Origin: Aquirhabdus sp. | GTDB lineage: Bacteria; Pseudomonadota; Gammaproteobacteria; Pseudomonadales; Moraxellaceae | Length of the DNA stretch: 37,449 nucleotides | NCBI GenBank assembly: GCA_030150135.1 | Contig: JASLGO010000125.1 | Coordinates: 1-37,449 of the forward strand | Reading direction: 5' to 3' | Shown here: one piece after another, positions 18,201 through 25,058 of the stretch | How positions within the stretch are numbered: position 1 is the first letter of the stretch | Layout: each line of letters starts with the position of its first letter | The notes under the pieces: generated by a model | The model's input: only the letters and a program-made list of their open reading frames with translations | Databases searched by the model: none | What the model was told of the DNA's origin: nothing | Made by a program: the position numbers and the translations under genes

Positions 18201-18220
18201 GGAGTGTCCTTACTCGGACA
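18201..18220 (+). promoter_or_regulatory. Ribosome-binding site with bridging hairpin for the helicase gene
   Basis: GGAG (18201-18204) is 23 bases from the ATG at 18228, too far for normal use. TGTCC (18205-18209) pairs with GGACA (18216-18220) and would bring GGAG to about seven bases from the start. The competing pair GAGT (18202-18205) with ACTC (18212-18215) would instead bury the site. Confidence 0.35.
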
Positions 18221-18227
18221 AAACCCC

Positions 18228-20108
18228 ATGAGCATGACTTTTTCTGATTTTCCTTTAGCACCAAGCCTACAACAAGCCCTGACTGACCTTGAGTTCAGTA
18301 CACCAACCGAAGTACAGGCAAAAGCGATTCCTGCAGCACTTGCAGGTGAAGATTTATTGGTATCCAGCCAAACTGGTAGCGGTAAAACCTTTGCATTTTT
18401 ATTGCCAACCTTAAATGCCCTCGCATCACAAGAACAACAGCCACTCAATGCACGTCTAAAAAACATGCCTTCACCAAACATTTTGGTGCTTTGCCCGACG
18501 CGCGAACTCGCACAACAAGTGAGTGCTGACGCAATCAAACTCGTTCGCCATGTACGCGGTGTACGTATTGCAACCATCATGGGCGGTATGCCATTTGGTA
18601 AACAAATTGCACAACTTAAAGGTGCACAAGTTGTCATCGCAACGCCAGGTCGTTTACTTGATCTCGTCAATCGTCGCCAATTAGCACTGAATGAAGTGGA
18701 TGCGCTGATTGTTGATGAAGCAGATCGCATGTTGGATTTAGGTTTCTCAGAAGACCTAGAAGCCATTAGTGATTTAGCATCAGGTCGTAAACAAACATTA
18801 ATGTTCTCAGCAACATTTGCAGACCGTATTATCTATCTTGCAAAACGCATGATGAAAGAAGACACCACCCGTATTGCAATTGAAACAGGTCACTCAACCA
18901 ATATGGATGTGACTCAAACATTGCATTGGACTGATGGTTTCGAACACAAGAAAAAATTGCTATCTCATTGGTTGAATGATGAAACCATGGATCAAGCGGT
19001 TGTCTTTGCAAGCACACAAGAAGATACCGACATGCTTGCCGAAGAACTCGCAATGGCTGGTCATCAAGTCATCGCACTCCACGGCGCAATGCCACAAGCT
19101 GTTCGTATGCGCCGCATTCGCAGCTTGCGTGAAGGCAAAGTCCGCGTTCTGGTTGCAACCGATGTTGCAGCACGCGGTCTAGATGTTCCAGCAATCAGCC
19201 ACGTCATCAACTTCGGTTTACCGATGAAAAATGAAGACTACGTGCATCGTATTGGTCGTACTGGTCGCGCTGGTCGTACTGGTCAAGCAATCACCCTTGC
19301 AACACACCGTGAACGCAGCAAAATCCGCGCGTTAGAAGACTACTTACAAGCCAAAATTAACGTCAGCGAAATCGCTGGTCTAGAACCAAGCCCACCGCCA
19401 GCTGGTAGTGATCGTGGTCGCCGTGATGGTGGTCGTCGCAATGGCGGTGGTTATGGTCGTGACGGCGGTGGTCGCGGTTTTGGCGGTCGTGATAGCAACA
19501 GAGAATCAGGCGGCTATCGTGGCAACCGTGATGGCGGCGCACCACGCGGTGAATTTAACAGAGACAGCAACCGAGACAGCTCACCACGCACAGAACGAGA
19601 CAATGGCAATCGTTTTGATAGTGGTCGCCCACGCTTTAATGATGAAAATCGTGGCAATCGCTCTGAGCGTCCAGCAGGAGATCGCCCATATCCATCACGC
19701 GACTCAAGCTCAGCACCACGTGGTGAGTTTAATCGTGATAGCTATCGTGACAACAATCGTGATGGTAACCGTGACTCTGGTCGTGGCTTTAGCCGTGATA
19801 ACAATCGCGATTCAAATCGTGGCTTTAGCCGCGACAACAATCGTGATGGTGGCGCACCGCGTACATTCAGCAGCCCTCGTGCTGGCGGAAATGAACGCAG
19901 CTTCAACTCAGAAGTGGGAGGCCGTCCAGAGAGCCGCATCATCGGTGAGCGCAACTTTAATCGCGAAGGCGCAGCACATGCAGCACCATCGCGTCCACGT
20001 CGCGACTTCCAATCTGGCAACCGTGATGACCGTTTTGAACGCCAAGAACGTCGTTTTGGTGGCGATGCTGCACCACGCAGTGATTTCCGCAAGAAACGTG
20101 AATTCTAA
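18228..20108 (+). CDS. DEAD-box ATP-dependent RNA helicase, RhlE-like, with a long Arg/Gly/Asp/Asn-rich tail
   Basis: 626 residues from ATG 18228. The frame stays open to a TTG at 18153, but those extra residues precede the Q-motif region and are unlikely to be translated. Helicase motifs are the Q motif (about 6-35), motif I 'QTGSGKT' (48-54), Ia 'PTRELAQQ', II 'DEAD' (163-166), III 'SAT' (194-196), and VI 'HRIGRTGRAGR'. After about residue 389 comes a 235-residue disordered tail of R, G, D, N and S, including imperfect 'RGFSRDNNRDSN' repeats (19786-19850). Such tails bind RNA and favour condensation. RhlE and CsdA/DeaD relatives act in ribosome assembly and RNA decay; RhlE is the closer type from the core motifs. 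A strong terminator follows. Confidence 0.9.
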   Translation: MSMTFSDFPLAPSLQQALTDLEFSTPTEVQAKAIPAALAGEDLLVSSQTGSGKTFAFLLPTLNALASQEQQPLNARLKNMPSPNILVLCPTRELAQQVSADAIKLVRHVRGVRIATIMGGMPFGKQIAQLKGAQVVIATPGRLLDLVNRRQLALNEVDALIVDEADRMLDLGFSEDLEAISDLASGRKQTLMFSATFADRIIYLAKRMMKEDTTRIAIETGHSTNMDVTQTLHWTDGFEHKKKLLSHWLNDETMDQAVVFASTQEDTDMLAEELAMAGHQVIALHGAMPQAVRMRRIRSLREGKVRVLVATDVAARGLDVPAISHVINFGLPMKNEDYVHRIGRTGRAGRTGQAITLATHRERSKIRALEDYLQAKINVSEIAGLEPSPPPAGSDRGRRDGGRRNGGGYGRDGGGRGFGGRDSNRESGGYRGNRDGGAPRGEFNRDSNRDSSPRTERDNGNRFDSGRPRFNDENRGNRSERPAGDRPYPSRDSSSAPRGEFNRDSYRDNNRDGNRDSGRGFSRDNNRDSNRGFSRDNNRDGGAPRTFSSPRAGGNERSFNSEVGGRPESRIIGERNFNREGAAHAAPSRPRRDFQSGNRDDRFERQERRFGGDAAPRSDFRKKREF

Positions 20109-20160
20109 TTCATTAATGCCAAGTAGTTATCACTAACTGCTTACTATGCATCATAAGGAG

Positions 20161-20189
20161 GCCGAATGTTGAAATCATTCGGCTTTTTT
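20161..20189 (+). terminator. Rho-independent terminator of the helicase gene
   Basis: GCCGAATG (20161-20168) pairs perfectly with CATTCGGC (20176-20183) around a seven-base loop, followed by six T. It lies 52 bases after the helicase stop codon and separates it from the next gene. Confidence 0.93.
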
Positions 20190-20208
20190 ATTTATTCTTA
20201 AGTGAATA

Positions 20209-20236
20209 TTGACCCATAAGGTCTGTTTTTTAATCA
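20209..20236 (+). promoter_or_regulatory. Candidate promoter of the 75-residue protein gene
   Basis: TTGACC (20209-20214) and TAATCA (20231-20236) have a 16-base spacer. The -35 box is nearly perfect. It sits between the terminator and the small gene, where a start is needed. Confidence 0.4.
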
Positions 20237-20297
20237 ACAAAACTATGCTATGTTCGCAATTATAGTAAAAGCAAGAAACAGAAAAAGGAGTTTCAAC

Positions 20298-20525
20298 ATG
20301 CCTTATTTATTTGTCTTCCTCGTCGCACTCAATGCCAGCTACTTTGGCTACCAAGTGCTCCAAGAAAAAGATCCCGCTGCGTTACAGCCTATCGCAAACG
20401 TCACCCACAAAGACTTTCCTGTGACACTAAAGCTCGTCTCACAACGCACAGTGCTCGATCAACTTTCAAGTTTATCTCTCAAACCAAAACTGTCATTGAG
20501 CTCATCAAATCAAAGTCCCTCTTAA
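20298..20525 (+). CDS. Small membrane-anchored protein, function unknown
   Basis: 75 residues from the ATG at 20298, chosen because AAAGGAG lies seven bases before it; the frame extends further upstream to 20250 but without a ribosome-binding site. The N-terminus ('MPYLFVFLVALNASYFGYQVL') is a single hydrophobic helix followed by a polar Ser/Leu/Lys-rich tail, so it looks like an inner-membrane protein with one anchor. I do not recognise the family. It stands alone between a strong terminator and the mla operon. Confidence 0.7.
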   Translation: MPYLFVFLVALNASYFGYQVLQEKDPAALQPIANVTHKDFPVTLKLVSQRTVLDQLSSLSLKPKLSLSSSNQSPS

Positions 20526-20688
20526 ATTCAGACATACACAGTATATGGATTATCAGCTCAAATAAATCACGATATAAGCATGACTCCTCCAAATATAACA
20601 ACAAGATATTTATATTTTCATGGAATGAGAGTCGCTACTCTGCTGCAGTCTTGCTTTTTGTGAAAAAATTATCAACAATACATAGCAC

Positions 20689-20727
20689 TTAGCTTACAAT
20701 TCGTACAAAGATATACATTTTGTACGA
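20689..20727 (+). promoter_or_regulatory. Palindrome overlapping a candidate mla promoter
   Basis: TCGTACAAA (20701-20709) and TTTGTACGA (20719-20727) are perfect inverted repeats of nine bases with a nine-base centre. A -10-like TATACA (20712-20717) lies in the centre, with TTAGCT (20689-20694) 17 bases upstream as a possible -35. An operator covering the start region of mlaFEDCB is the simplest reading. No T run follows, so it is not a terminator. Confidence 0.45.
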
Positions 20728-20802
20728 GCAGAATACACCTAAGCTTCATTTATTTCGTGCTACATTGGGCATTATGGTACTTATCACATTGGTTTCTGTT
20801 GC

Positions 20803-21681
20803 ATGACGACTCTTTCTGAACAAGCTGTGTCAACCACATCATCTGTAGACACAGCGCAACTCAACTCTGAACAATATTTGGTTGAGGCACATGATGTCTC
20901 ATACAGTTGGGGTTCTCGAGTCATCTATAGCAAACTTGATCTCGTTATTCGTCGTGGTCAAATCACTGGAATCATGGGGCCATCTGGCACGGGCAAGACC
21001 ACTCTTCTCAAACTCATTGGTGGACAGCTTACTCCAAACTCCGGGCAAGTCTTGATTGATGGGCGCAATATTGCAGACATGGACAGGAAAGAGCTTTTTT
21101 CTGCGCGCGCGCGTATGGGGATGCTATTCCAAAGTGGCGCATTATTTACCGATATGACCGTGTTTGAAAATGTTGCCTTTCCCCTGCGTGCGCATACAGA
21201 CCTTGACGAAAATCTCATTCAAGAAATTGTTGGACTCAAACTAGAAGCTGTCGGTTTACGCGGTACTGAAAACTTAATGCCCTCTGAGTTATCTGGCGGT
21301 ATGAATCGGCGCGTTGCTCTCGCTAGAGCCATTGCACTTGACCCAGAACTGATCATGTACGATGAGCCATTTGCTGGTCAGGACCCAATTGTCATGGGTG
21401 TTTTAGTTCGCCTTATTCGTGCATTACGTGATGCTTTAGGGCTAACAACCATCATTGTCTCACATGATGTTTCAGAGACGTTATCGATTTCCGACTATGT
21501 CTATGTTGTTGCTGACGGTATTGTGATGGGTGAAGGAACGCCTGATCAGCTACGCGCATCCTCCTCTGCATTCGTACAACAATTTTTAAAAGGCGAAGCT
21601 GACGGGCCTGTAAAGTTTCAATATAGCCAAGAACCTTATTTGACTCAAAACCATGATTCTGTGAAAAGGAATACCCTATAA
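20803..21681 (+). CDS. mlaF: Phospholipid ABC transporter ATP-binding protein MlaF
   Basis: 292 residues. The ATPase of the inner-membrane MlaFEDB complex moves phospholipids between the inner membrane and periplasmic MlaC. Walker A 'GPSGTGKT' (59-66), Q-loop Q110, the family variant signature 'LSGGM' (163-167), Walker B with D187/E188, and switch H221 are all present. A C-terminal extension after 'FVQQFLKGEADGPVKF' matches the MlaF tail that contacts the partner subunit. There is no clear Shine-Dalgarno. It is the first gene of mlaFEDCB. Confidence 0.95.
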   Translation: MTTLSEQAVSTTSSVDTAQLNSEQYLVEAHDVSYSWGSRVIYSKLDLVIRRGQITGIMGPSGTGKTTLLKLIGGQLTPNSGQVLIDGRNIADMDRKELFSARARMGMLFQSGALFTDMTVFENVAFPLRAHTDLDENLIQEIVGLKLEAVGLRGTENLMPSELSGGMNRRVALARAIALDPELIMYDEPFAGQDPIVMGVLVRLIRALRDALGLTTIIVSHDVSETLSISDYVYVVADGIVMGEGTPDQLRASSSAFVQQFLKGEADGPVKFQYSQEPYLTQNHDSVKRNTL

Positions 21682-21734
21682 ATGGTTTCATCTTTAAAAA
21701 TGTGTGCTGCACATACAACAAGAGCACATCAATC

Positions 21735-22514
21735 ATGAATGCCATACAACGACTAGGTCGAGAAGTCATTGATCGTATTACAGGAATAGGTGCTGCAGGC
21801 ATTATGTTGCTACGCTCCGTATCCACAATACCAACTTGGTCTGGATTCAGATTATTTTCTGATCAAATGTATCGCGTTGGCGTCCTTTCTTTGTTGATTA
21901 TCTTGGTCTCTGGTTTATTCATCGGCTTGGTTTTAGGTCTGCAAGGTTTTACTATTCTATCTAAATACGGTAGTAATCAAGCACTTGGAACAATGGTCGC
22001 ACTCACCTTAGTTCGTGAACTCGGCCCTGTAATTTCAGCCTTACTCTTTGCAGGTCGTGCTGGTTCTGCACTAACTGCTGAAATTGGATTAATGAAAACC
22101 ACAGAGCAATTGTCCAGCATGGAAATGATCGGAGTCGACCCCATCCATCGCATTATTGCTCCAAGGCTATGGGCGGGCATCGTTAGTTTACCAATGCTCA
22201 CATTAATTTTTTCAGCAATCGGTATTTTTGGCGGAAAAATGGTCGGAGTGGACTGGCTGGGTGTCGATGAAGGATCTTTCTGGAACAGCATGCAAAGTAA
22301 CGTGAGTTTTACAGACGACATTCTCAATGGCGTAATCAAAAGTGTCGTCTTCGGCGTTGTCTGTACATGGATTGCGGTATATCAAGGCTATGCAGCAACT
22401 CCAACTTCAGCGGGTATTTCTACAGCAACAACAAATACTGTAGTTTACTCATCATTATGTGTATTGGGTCTTGATTTTATTCTGACTGCGGTCATGTTCG
22501 GAGGTTTATCATGA
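21735..22514 (+). CDS. mlaE: Phospholipid ABC transporter permease MlaE
   Basis: 259 residues from ATG 21735; the frame extends to a GTG at 21702, but those 11 residues are polar and the usual family length is near 260. MlaE is the inner-membrane permease of the Mla system. 'RELGPVISALLFAGRAGSAL' and 'EIGLMKTTEQLSSMEMIGVDP' are the conserved coupling segment. Five or six hydrophobic stretches follow a short amphipathic N-terminus. The end overlaps mlaD by 4 bp (ATGA). Confidence 0.95.
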   Translation: MNAIQRLGREVIDRITGIGAAGIMLLRSVSTIPTWSGFRLFSDQMYRVGVLSLLIILVSGLFIGLVLGLQGFTILSKYGSNQALGTMVALTLVRELGPVISALLFAGRAGSALTAEIGLMKTTEQLSSMEMIGVDPIHRIIAPRLWAGIVSLPMLTLIFSAIGIFGGKMVGVDWLGVDEGSFWNSMQSNVSFTDDILNGVIKSVVFGVVCTWIAVYQGYAATPTSAGISTATTNTVVYSSLCVLGLDFILTAVMFGGLS

Positions 22515-23038
22515 GAACTCGTAGTGCAGAGTTTAGTGTTGGTATTTTTACAATTTTGACAATTATCGCTTTCTTTTTTCTGGCACTACGCGTCAGCGGA
22601 TTGCTCAATGAAGTGCATAAAAGTGGCTATACGATAACTGCACACTTTCAGAACATAGGTGGACTAACACCTCGTGCTAAAGTAACACTTAGTGGTGTTG
22701 TTATTGGGCGTGTGACTAATATTTCGATTGACCCAAAACGGTTGGATGCTGTAGTCACTATGCAAATCAACGATAGCATGAAAGAAATTCCAACCGACTC
22801 CACAGCAAGCATTCTCACAGAAGGTTTGATTGGTGGACAATATATCGGAATTTCACTGGGTGCTGATGACACAATGCTTAAAAATGGCAGCGAAGTTGAT
22901 CAGACCCAGAGTGCGTTAGTTCTTGAAGATCTGATCAGTAAATTCTTGTTCAGTAAAGCAACAGAACCAACACCTGCAGCAGCAACACCGACTGCCACAA
23001 GCCCTGCACCTGCCGCAGCTGGTAGCGCTCAGTTTTAA
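22511..23038 (+). CDS. mlaD: Outer membrane lipid asymmetry protein MlaD (MCE domain)
   Basis: 175 residues. One N-terminal membrane helix (about 8-28) anchors a periplasmic MCE domain (about 37-118), with 'IGGLTPRAKVTLSGVVIGRV' and 'GLIGGQYIGISLG' as signature parts. MlaD forms a hexameric ring channel above MlaE. The C-terminus is Ala/Pro/Thr-rich low complexity. Translation is coupled to mlaE by the ATGA overlap. A large stem-loop lies between it and mlaC. Confidence 0.95.
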   Translation: MRTRSAEFSVGIFTILTIIAFFFLALRVSGLLNEVHKSGYTITAHFQNIGGLTPRAKVTLSGVVIGRVTNISIDPKRLDAVVTMQINDSMKEIPTDSTASILTEGLIGGQYIGISLGADDTMLKNGSEVDQTQSALVLEDLISKFLFSKATEPTPAAATPTATSPAPAAAGSAQF

Positions 23039-23056
23039 GCGCTGTGCAGAATCAGG

Positions 23057-23096
23057 AATGAGTGACGATCATTTTATGAAATGATCATTACTCATT
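23057..23096 (+). promoter_or_regulatory. Large stem-loop between mlaD and mlaC
   Basis: Positions 23057-23074 pair with 23079-23096 around a four-base loop: 18 positions with one mismatch and one G-U. The sequence after it is only loosely T-rich (ATTTTGGGCTTT), so termination would be incomplete at best. It may protect the upstream message, act as an attenuator, or set the high MlaC-to-complex ratio a soluble shuttle needs. The structure is seen; the role is inference. Confidence 0.6.
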
Positions 23097-23142
23097 AGAT
23101 TTTGGGCTTTAATTTATTTGTTTTGTGTTTGGAGATTTTTTA

Positions 23143-23769
23143 ATGAAACGCATCCTCTTCCCTACAGCAACTGCACTTGTACTCTCAAGCATCTTTTCAG
23201 CATCAACTGCCTTTGCTGCCGTAGAACCTGCGCCAGTGTTTGTTAAAAGAATTTCTGATGCACTTATTGCACGTCTAGTGAGCGATCGTGGTGCTTATAA
23301 AAAGAATCCTGCCGCGCTTAACCTGATTGTGCAGCAAAATATCGAACCTTATGTTGATTTTGATGGTTTTGCACGTGGCGTCATGGGACCTTATTATCGT
23401 CAGGCATCACCAGAACAACGTACCGCATTTGCTCAGACATTCAAGCAAAGTCTGATTAGAACCTACGCTAAAGGTCTGGCAGCATACGATAATGAAAGCT
23501 ATACCATCCGTCCTTTTGTTGAGGGTAAAGACCCAAGCAAAGCTGTAGTCAACATGGACTTTAAAACCGATACTGGGACGATTGTTCCAATCGCTTACCA
23601 ACTCATCCAAAGCGGTGACTCATGGAAAGTACGCAATTTGCAGCTTAATGGTATCGATATTGGTCTGACCTTCCGCAATCAGTTCTCATCAGCAGTTCAA
23701 ACGAACAAGAACAACCTCGACCTTGCGATCAAAAACTTTATCCCTTCGGCTAGCGCCTCAGGTCAGTGA
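23143..23769 (+). CDS. mlaC: Periplasmic phospholipid-binding protein MlaC
   Basis: 208 residues from ATG 23143, which has GGAG eight bases upstream; the frame opens earlier at 23125 without such a site. A signal peptide of about 25 residues ending 'STAFA' precedes the MlaC/Ttg2D fold, with 'NIEPYVDFDGFARGVMG' and 'YQLIQSGDSWKVRNLQLNGI' as recognisable parts. MlaC ferries single phospholipids between the MlaA-porin complex in the outer membrane and MlaFEDB. Confidence 0.95.
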   Translation: MKRILFPTATALVLSSIFSASTAFAAVEPAPVFVKRISDALIARLVSDRGAYKKNPAALNLIVQQNIEPYVDFDGFARGVMGPYYRQASPEQRTAFAQTFKQSLIRTYAKGLAAYDNESYTIRPFVEGKDPSKAVVNMDFKTDTGTIVPIAYQLIQSGDSWKVRNLQLNGIDIGLTFRNQFSSAVQTNKNNLDLAIKNFIPSASASGQ

Positions 23770-23779
23770 GTGTTCTCAA

Positions 23780-24115
23780 TTGAACAAACTAGCAAAGCAA
23801 AACAGAAAGAGTCATGAACGGGATCAAGCCACTGCGAGTCTCACACTCGCAGGTAGCACGCTCTCGATCAACGGCTCTGTTCATTTTAATAACGCAAATA
23901 TCACTTATCGCAATGGAAAGAAGATACTAGATAGCCTAACGGCATCTCTTATTACCATTGATCTCGCACAGTTAACGCAAGGTCATACGGTACTGCTCGC
24001 AGTCATCGTACAATGGATTCGCGGGCTTAAATCCGAGCAGCGGATTCACCTAGAGAATGTCCCGCCAAAAATACAATCAATTATTCAAGCCTCTCGACTA
24101 GAAGAAATTTTATAA
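23780..24115 (+). CDS. mlaB: STAS-domain protein MlaB
   Basis: About 111 residues. MlaB is the cytoplasmic STAS subunit that stabilises MlaF. The strand-helix pattern 'GSTLSINGSVHFNNA', 'TIDLAQLTQGHTVLLAVIVQWI' and 'IHLENVPPKIQSIIQAS' fits the STAS fold; the Thr of 'GHT' aligns with the conserved E. coli MlaB Thr52, while the preceding Asp is His here. No ATG or GTG start is available in frame: the choices are TTG 23780 (chosen, GAG nine bases upstream, 11 bases after mlaC) or TTG 23723, which overlaps mlaC. It is the last mla gene; an IS relic begins six bases after its stop. Confidence 0.75.
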   Translation: MNKLAKQNRKSHERDQATASLTLAGSTLSINGSVHFNNANITYRNGKKILDSLTASLITIDLAQLTQGHTVLLAVIVQWIRGLKSEQRIHLENVPPKIQSIIQASRLEEIL

Positions 24116-24120
24116 TTGTA

Positions 24121-24137
24121 GGGTCTTAGGAAGTTAA
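24121..24137 (+). repeat. Left terminal inverted repeat of the IS relic
   Basis: GGGTCTTAGGAAGTTAA. It matches the reverse complement of the right end at 16 of 17 positions. Confidence 0.88.
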
Positions 24138-24167
24138 GTACAAATTAAAGTGTGGCAACTTACTAAG

Positions 24168-24811
24168 ATGGAAACAAAAAATAGGTATTATCGCCATTCA
24201 ATAATTACCAAAGCTAAATTCGGCAACTTGTACGATGTCTTGCTCTCGATTTTACGGCATCTAGCACAGTAGAATTGGTTGGAACACAATCTTTATCAAA
24301 ATACGGCATCGTATCGTAGATACATTATGGACTTGAATCGCCTTTACAAAATGTTGTTGAAGTAAATGAATCTTACTTTGAAGCTCACAGGGTTCACGGC
24401 AAACGTGGTCGTGGTACTTATAAACCATTGTTTTTGGTTTATTAAAACAACAAGGTAAAGTTTATACTGAGATCGTCCTAAATTGCTCCAAAGCCACGCT
24501 ACAAGGCATTATTCGCGGGCAGGTTGATCTCGATACAATATTCACTCCGATGGTTGGCGTGGTTATGAAGACTTAGTTGATATTGGCTACGACAAACATT
24601 TAACGGTGAATCATGATGCTAATGAATTTACCAATGGTAAACGTCATATCAATGACATTGAGTTTTTCTGGAGCTATGCAAAAAGACTTTTAGCAAAATT
24701 CAACGGTGTGGCAAAGCATACTTTTTGCACCTGAAAGAAACAAAGTATCGTTTCAATCATCGTCGTGATAACGTATATCTTGGTCTACTGAAGCTTCTCA
24801 GAAATAATCCA
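24168..24811 (+). pseudogene. Broken IS1595-family transposase
   Basis: Starts 'METKNRYYRHSIITKAKF' at 24168 and meets a stop at 24270. The homologous reading then continues in other frames: 'LALDFTASSTVELVGTQS', then 'EVNESYFEAHRVHGKRGRG', then 'FGLLKQQGKVYTEIV', then 'IHSDGWRGYEDLVD' and 'HINDIEFFWSYAKR'. At least three frameshifts and two stops are needed to rebuild it. The first Asp of the DDE triad, normally in VDE(S/T)YF, is Asn (codon 24365-24367); the second Asp (24549-24551) and a Glu (24660-24662) remain. It is certainly not functional as read. Confidence 0.85.
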
Positions 24812-24813
24812 CT

Positions 24814-24830
24814 TTAGCTTCCTAAGACCC
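24814..24830 (-). repeat. Right terminal inverted repeat of the IS relic
   Basis: TTAGCTTCCTAAGACCC on the plus strand, the inverted partner of the left end. Confidence 0.88.
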
Positions 24831-25058
24831 AAATCCTTTTTCCAATCTTAATCATACAGTCAATTCATTTAACGTTTTAATGCTATCATCATATTAATAT
24901 AAGTTCATCACACCATGATAAATGAGTGAATGACCAATTAAGAACAGTCAAATCTATAAATTGATTTTCACGATTTTTCTTCATACTCGATGAAAAAGAT
25001 TACATATCAATAGATACCCCGAAATATGTTTAACAATAAATAACCATCAGGAGCGATG
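24831..25058. other. AT-rich intergenic region after the IS relic
   Basis: About 228 bases, AT-rich, without a gene. A TTGATT and a TACTCG 17 bases apart (near 24960-24990) could form a weak promoter for the next gene. Nothing else was recognised. Confidence 0.3.

Larger units (their letters stand above)
24121..24830. mobile_element. Decayed IS1595-family-like insertion sequence
   Basis: A 710-base element bounded by near-perfect inverted repeats (16 of 17 bases identical) with a broken transposase between them. The translated pieces 'GKRGRG', 'SDGWRGYEDLVDIGY', 'HINDIEFFWSYAKR' and 'KFNGVAKHTF' match the ISXO2-like transposase of the IS1595 family (IS1016-type). No 8-base target duplication is visible: the left flank is TAATTGTA and the right flank AAATCCTT. 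This suggests an old insertion or later rearrangement. It sits immediately after mlaB. Confidence 0.85.

Noticed and set aside
18182..18766. 194-residue minus-strand frame opposite the helicase motifs
   Set aside because: The plus-strand translation carries all DEAD-box motifs; this is its shadow.
19786..19850. Short repeats that might suggest a CRISPR array
   Set aside because: They are imperfect, in frame, encode RGFSRDNNRDSN-type protein repeats and have no spacers.
19408..20136. 242-residue frame overlapping the helicase tail
   Set aside because: It is another reading frame of the repetitive Arg/Gly/Asp-coding DNA and gives Val/Ala/Thr low complexity; the helicase frame is the real one.
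20628..20641. AGAGT-CGCT-ACTCT as a terminator before mlaF
   Set aside because: The stem is five bases and the T run is 15 bases away, so it is too weak to call.
24113..24838. Target-site duplication around the IS relic
   Set aside because: The eight bases on either side (TAATTGTA and AAATCCTT) do not match.
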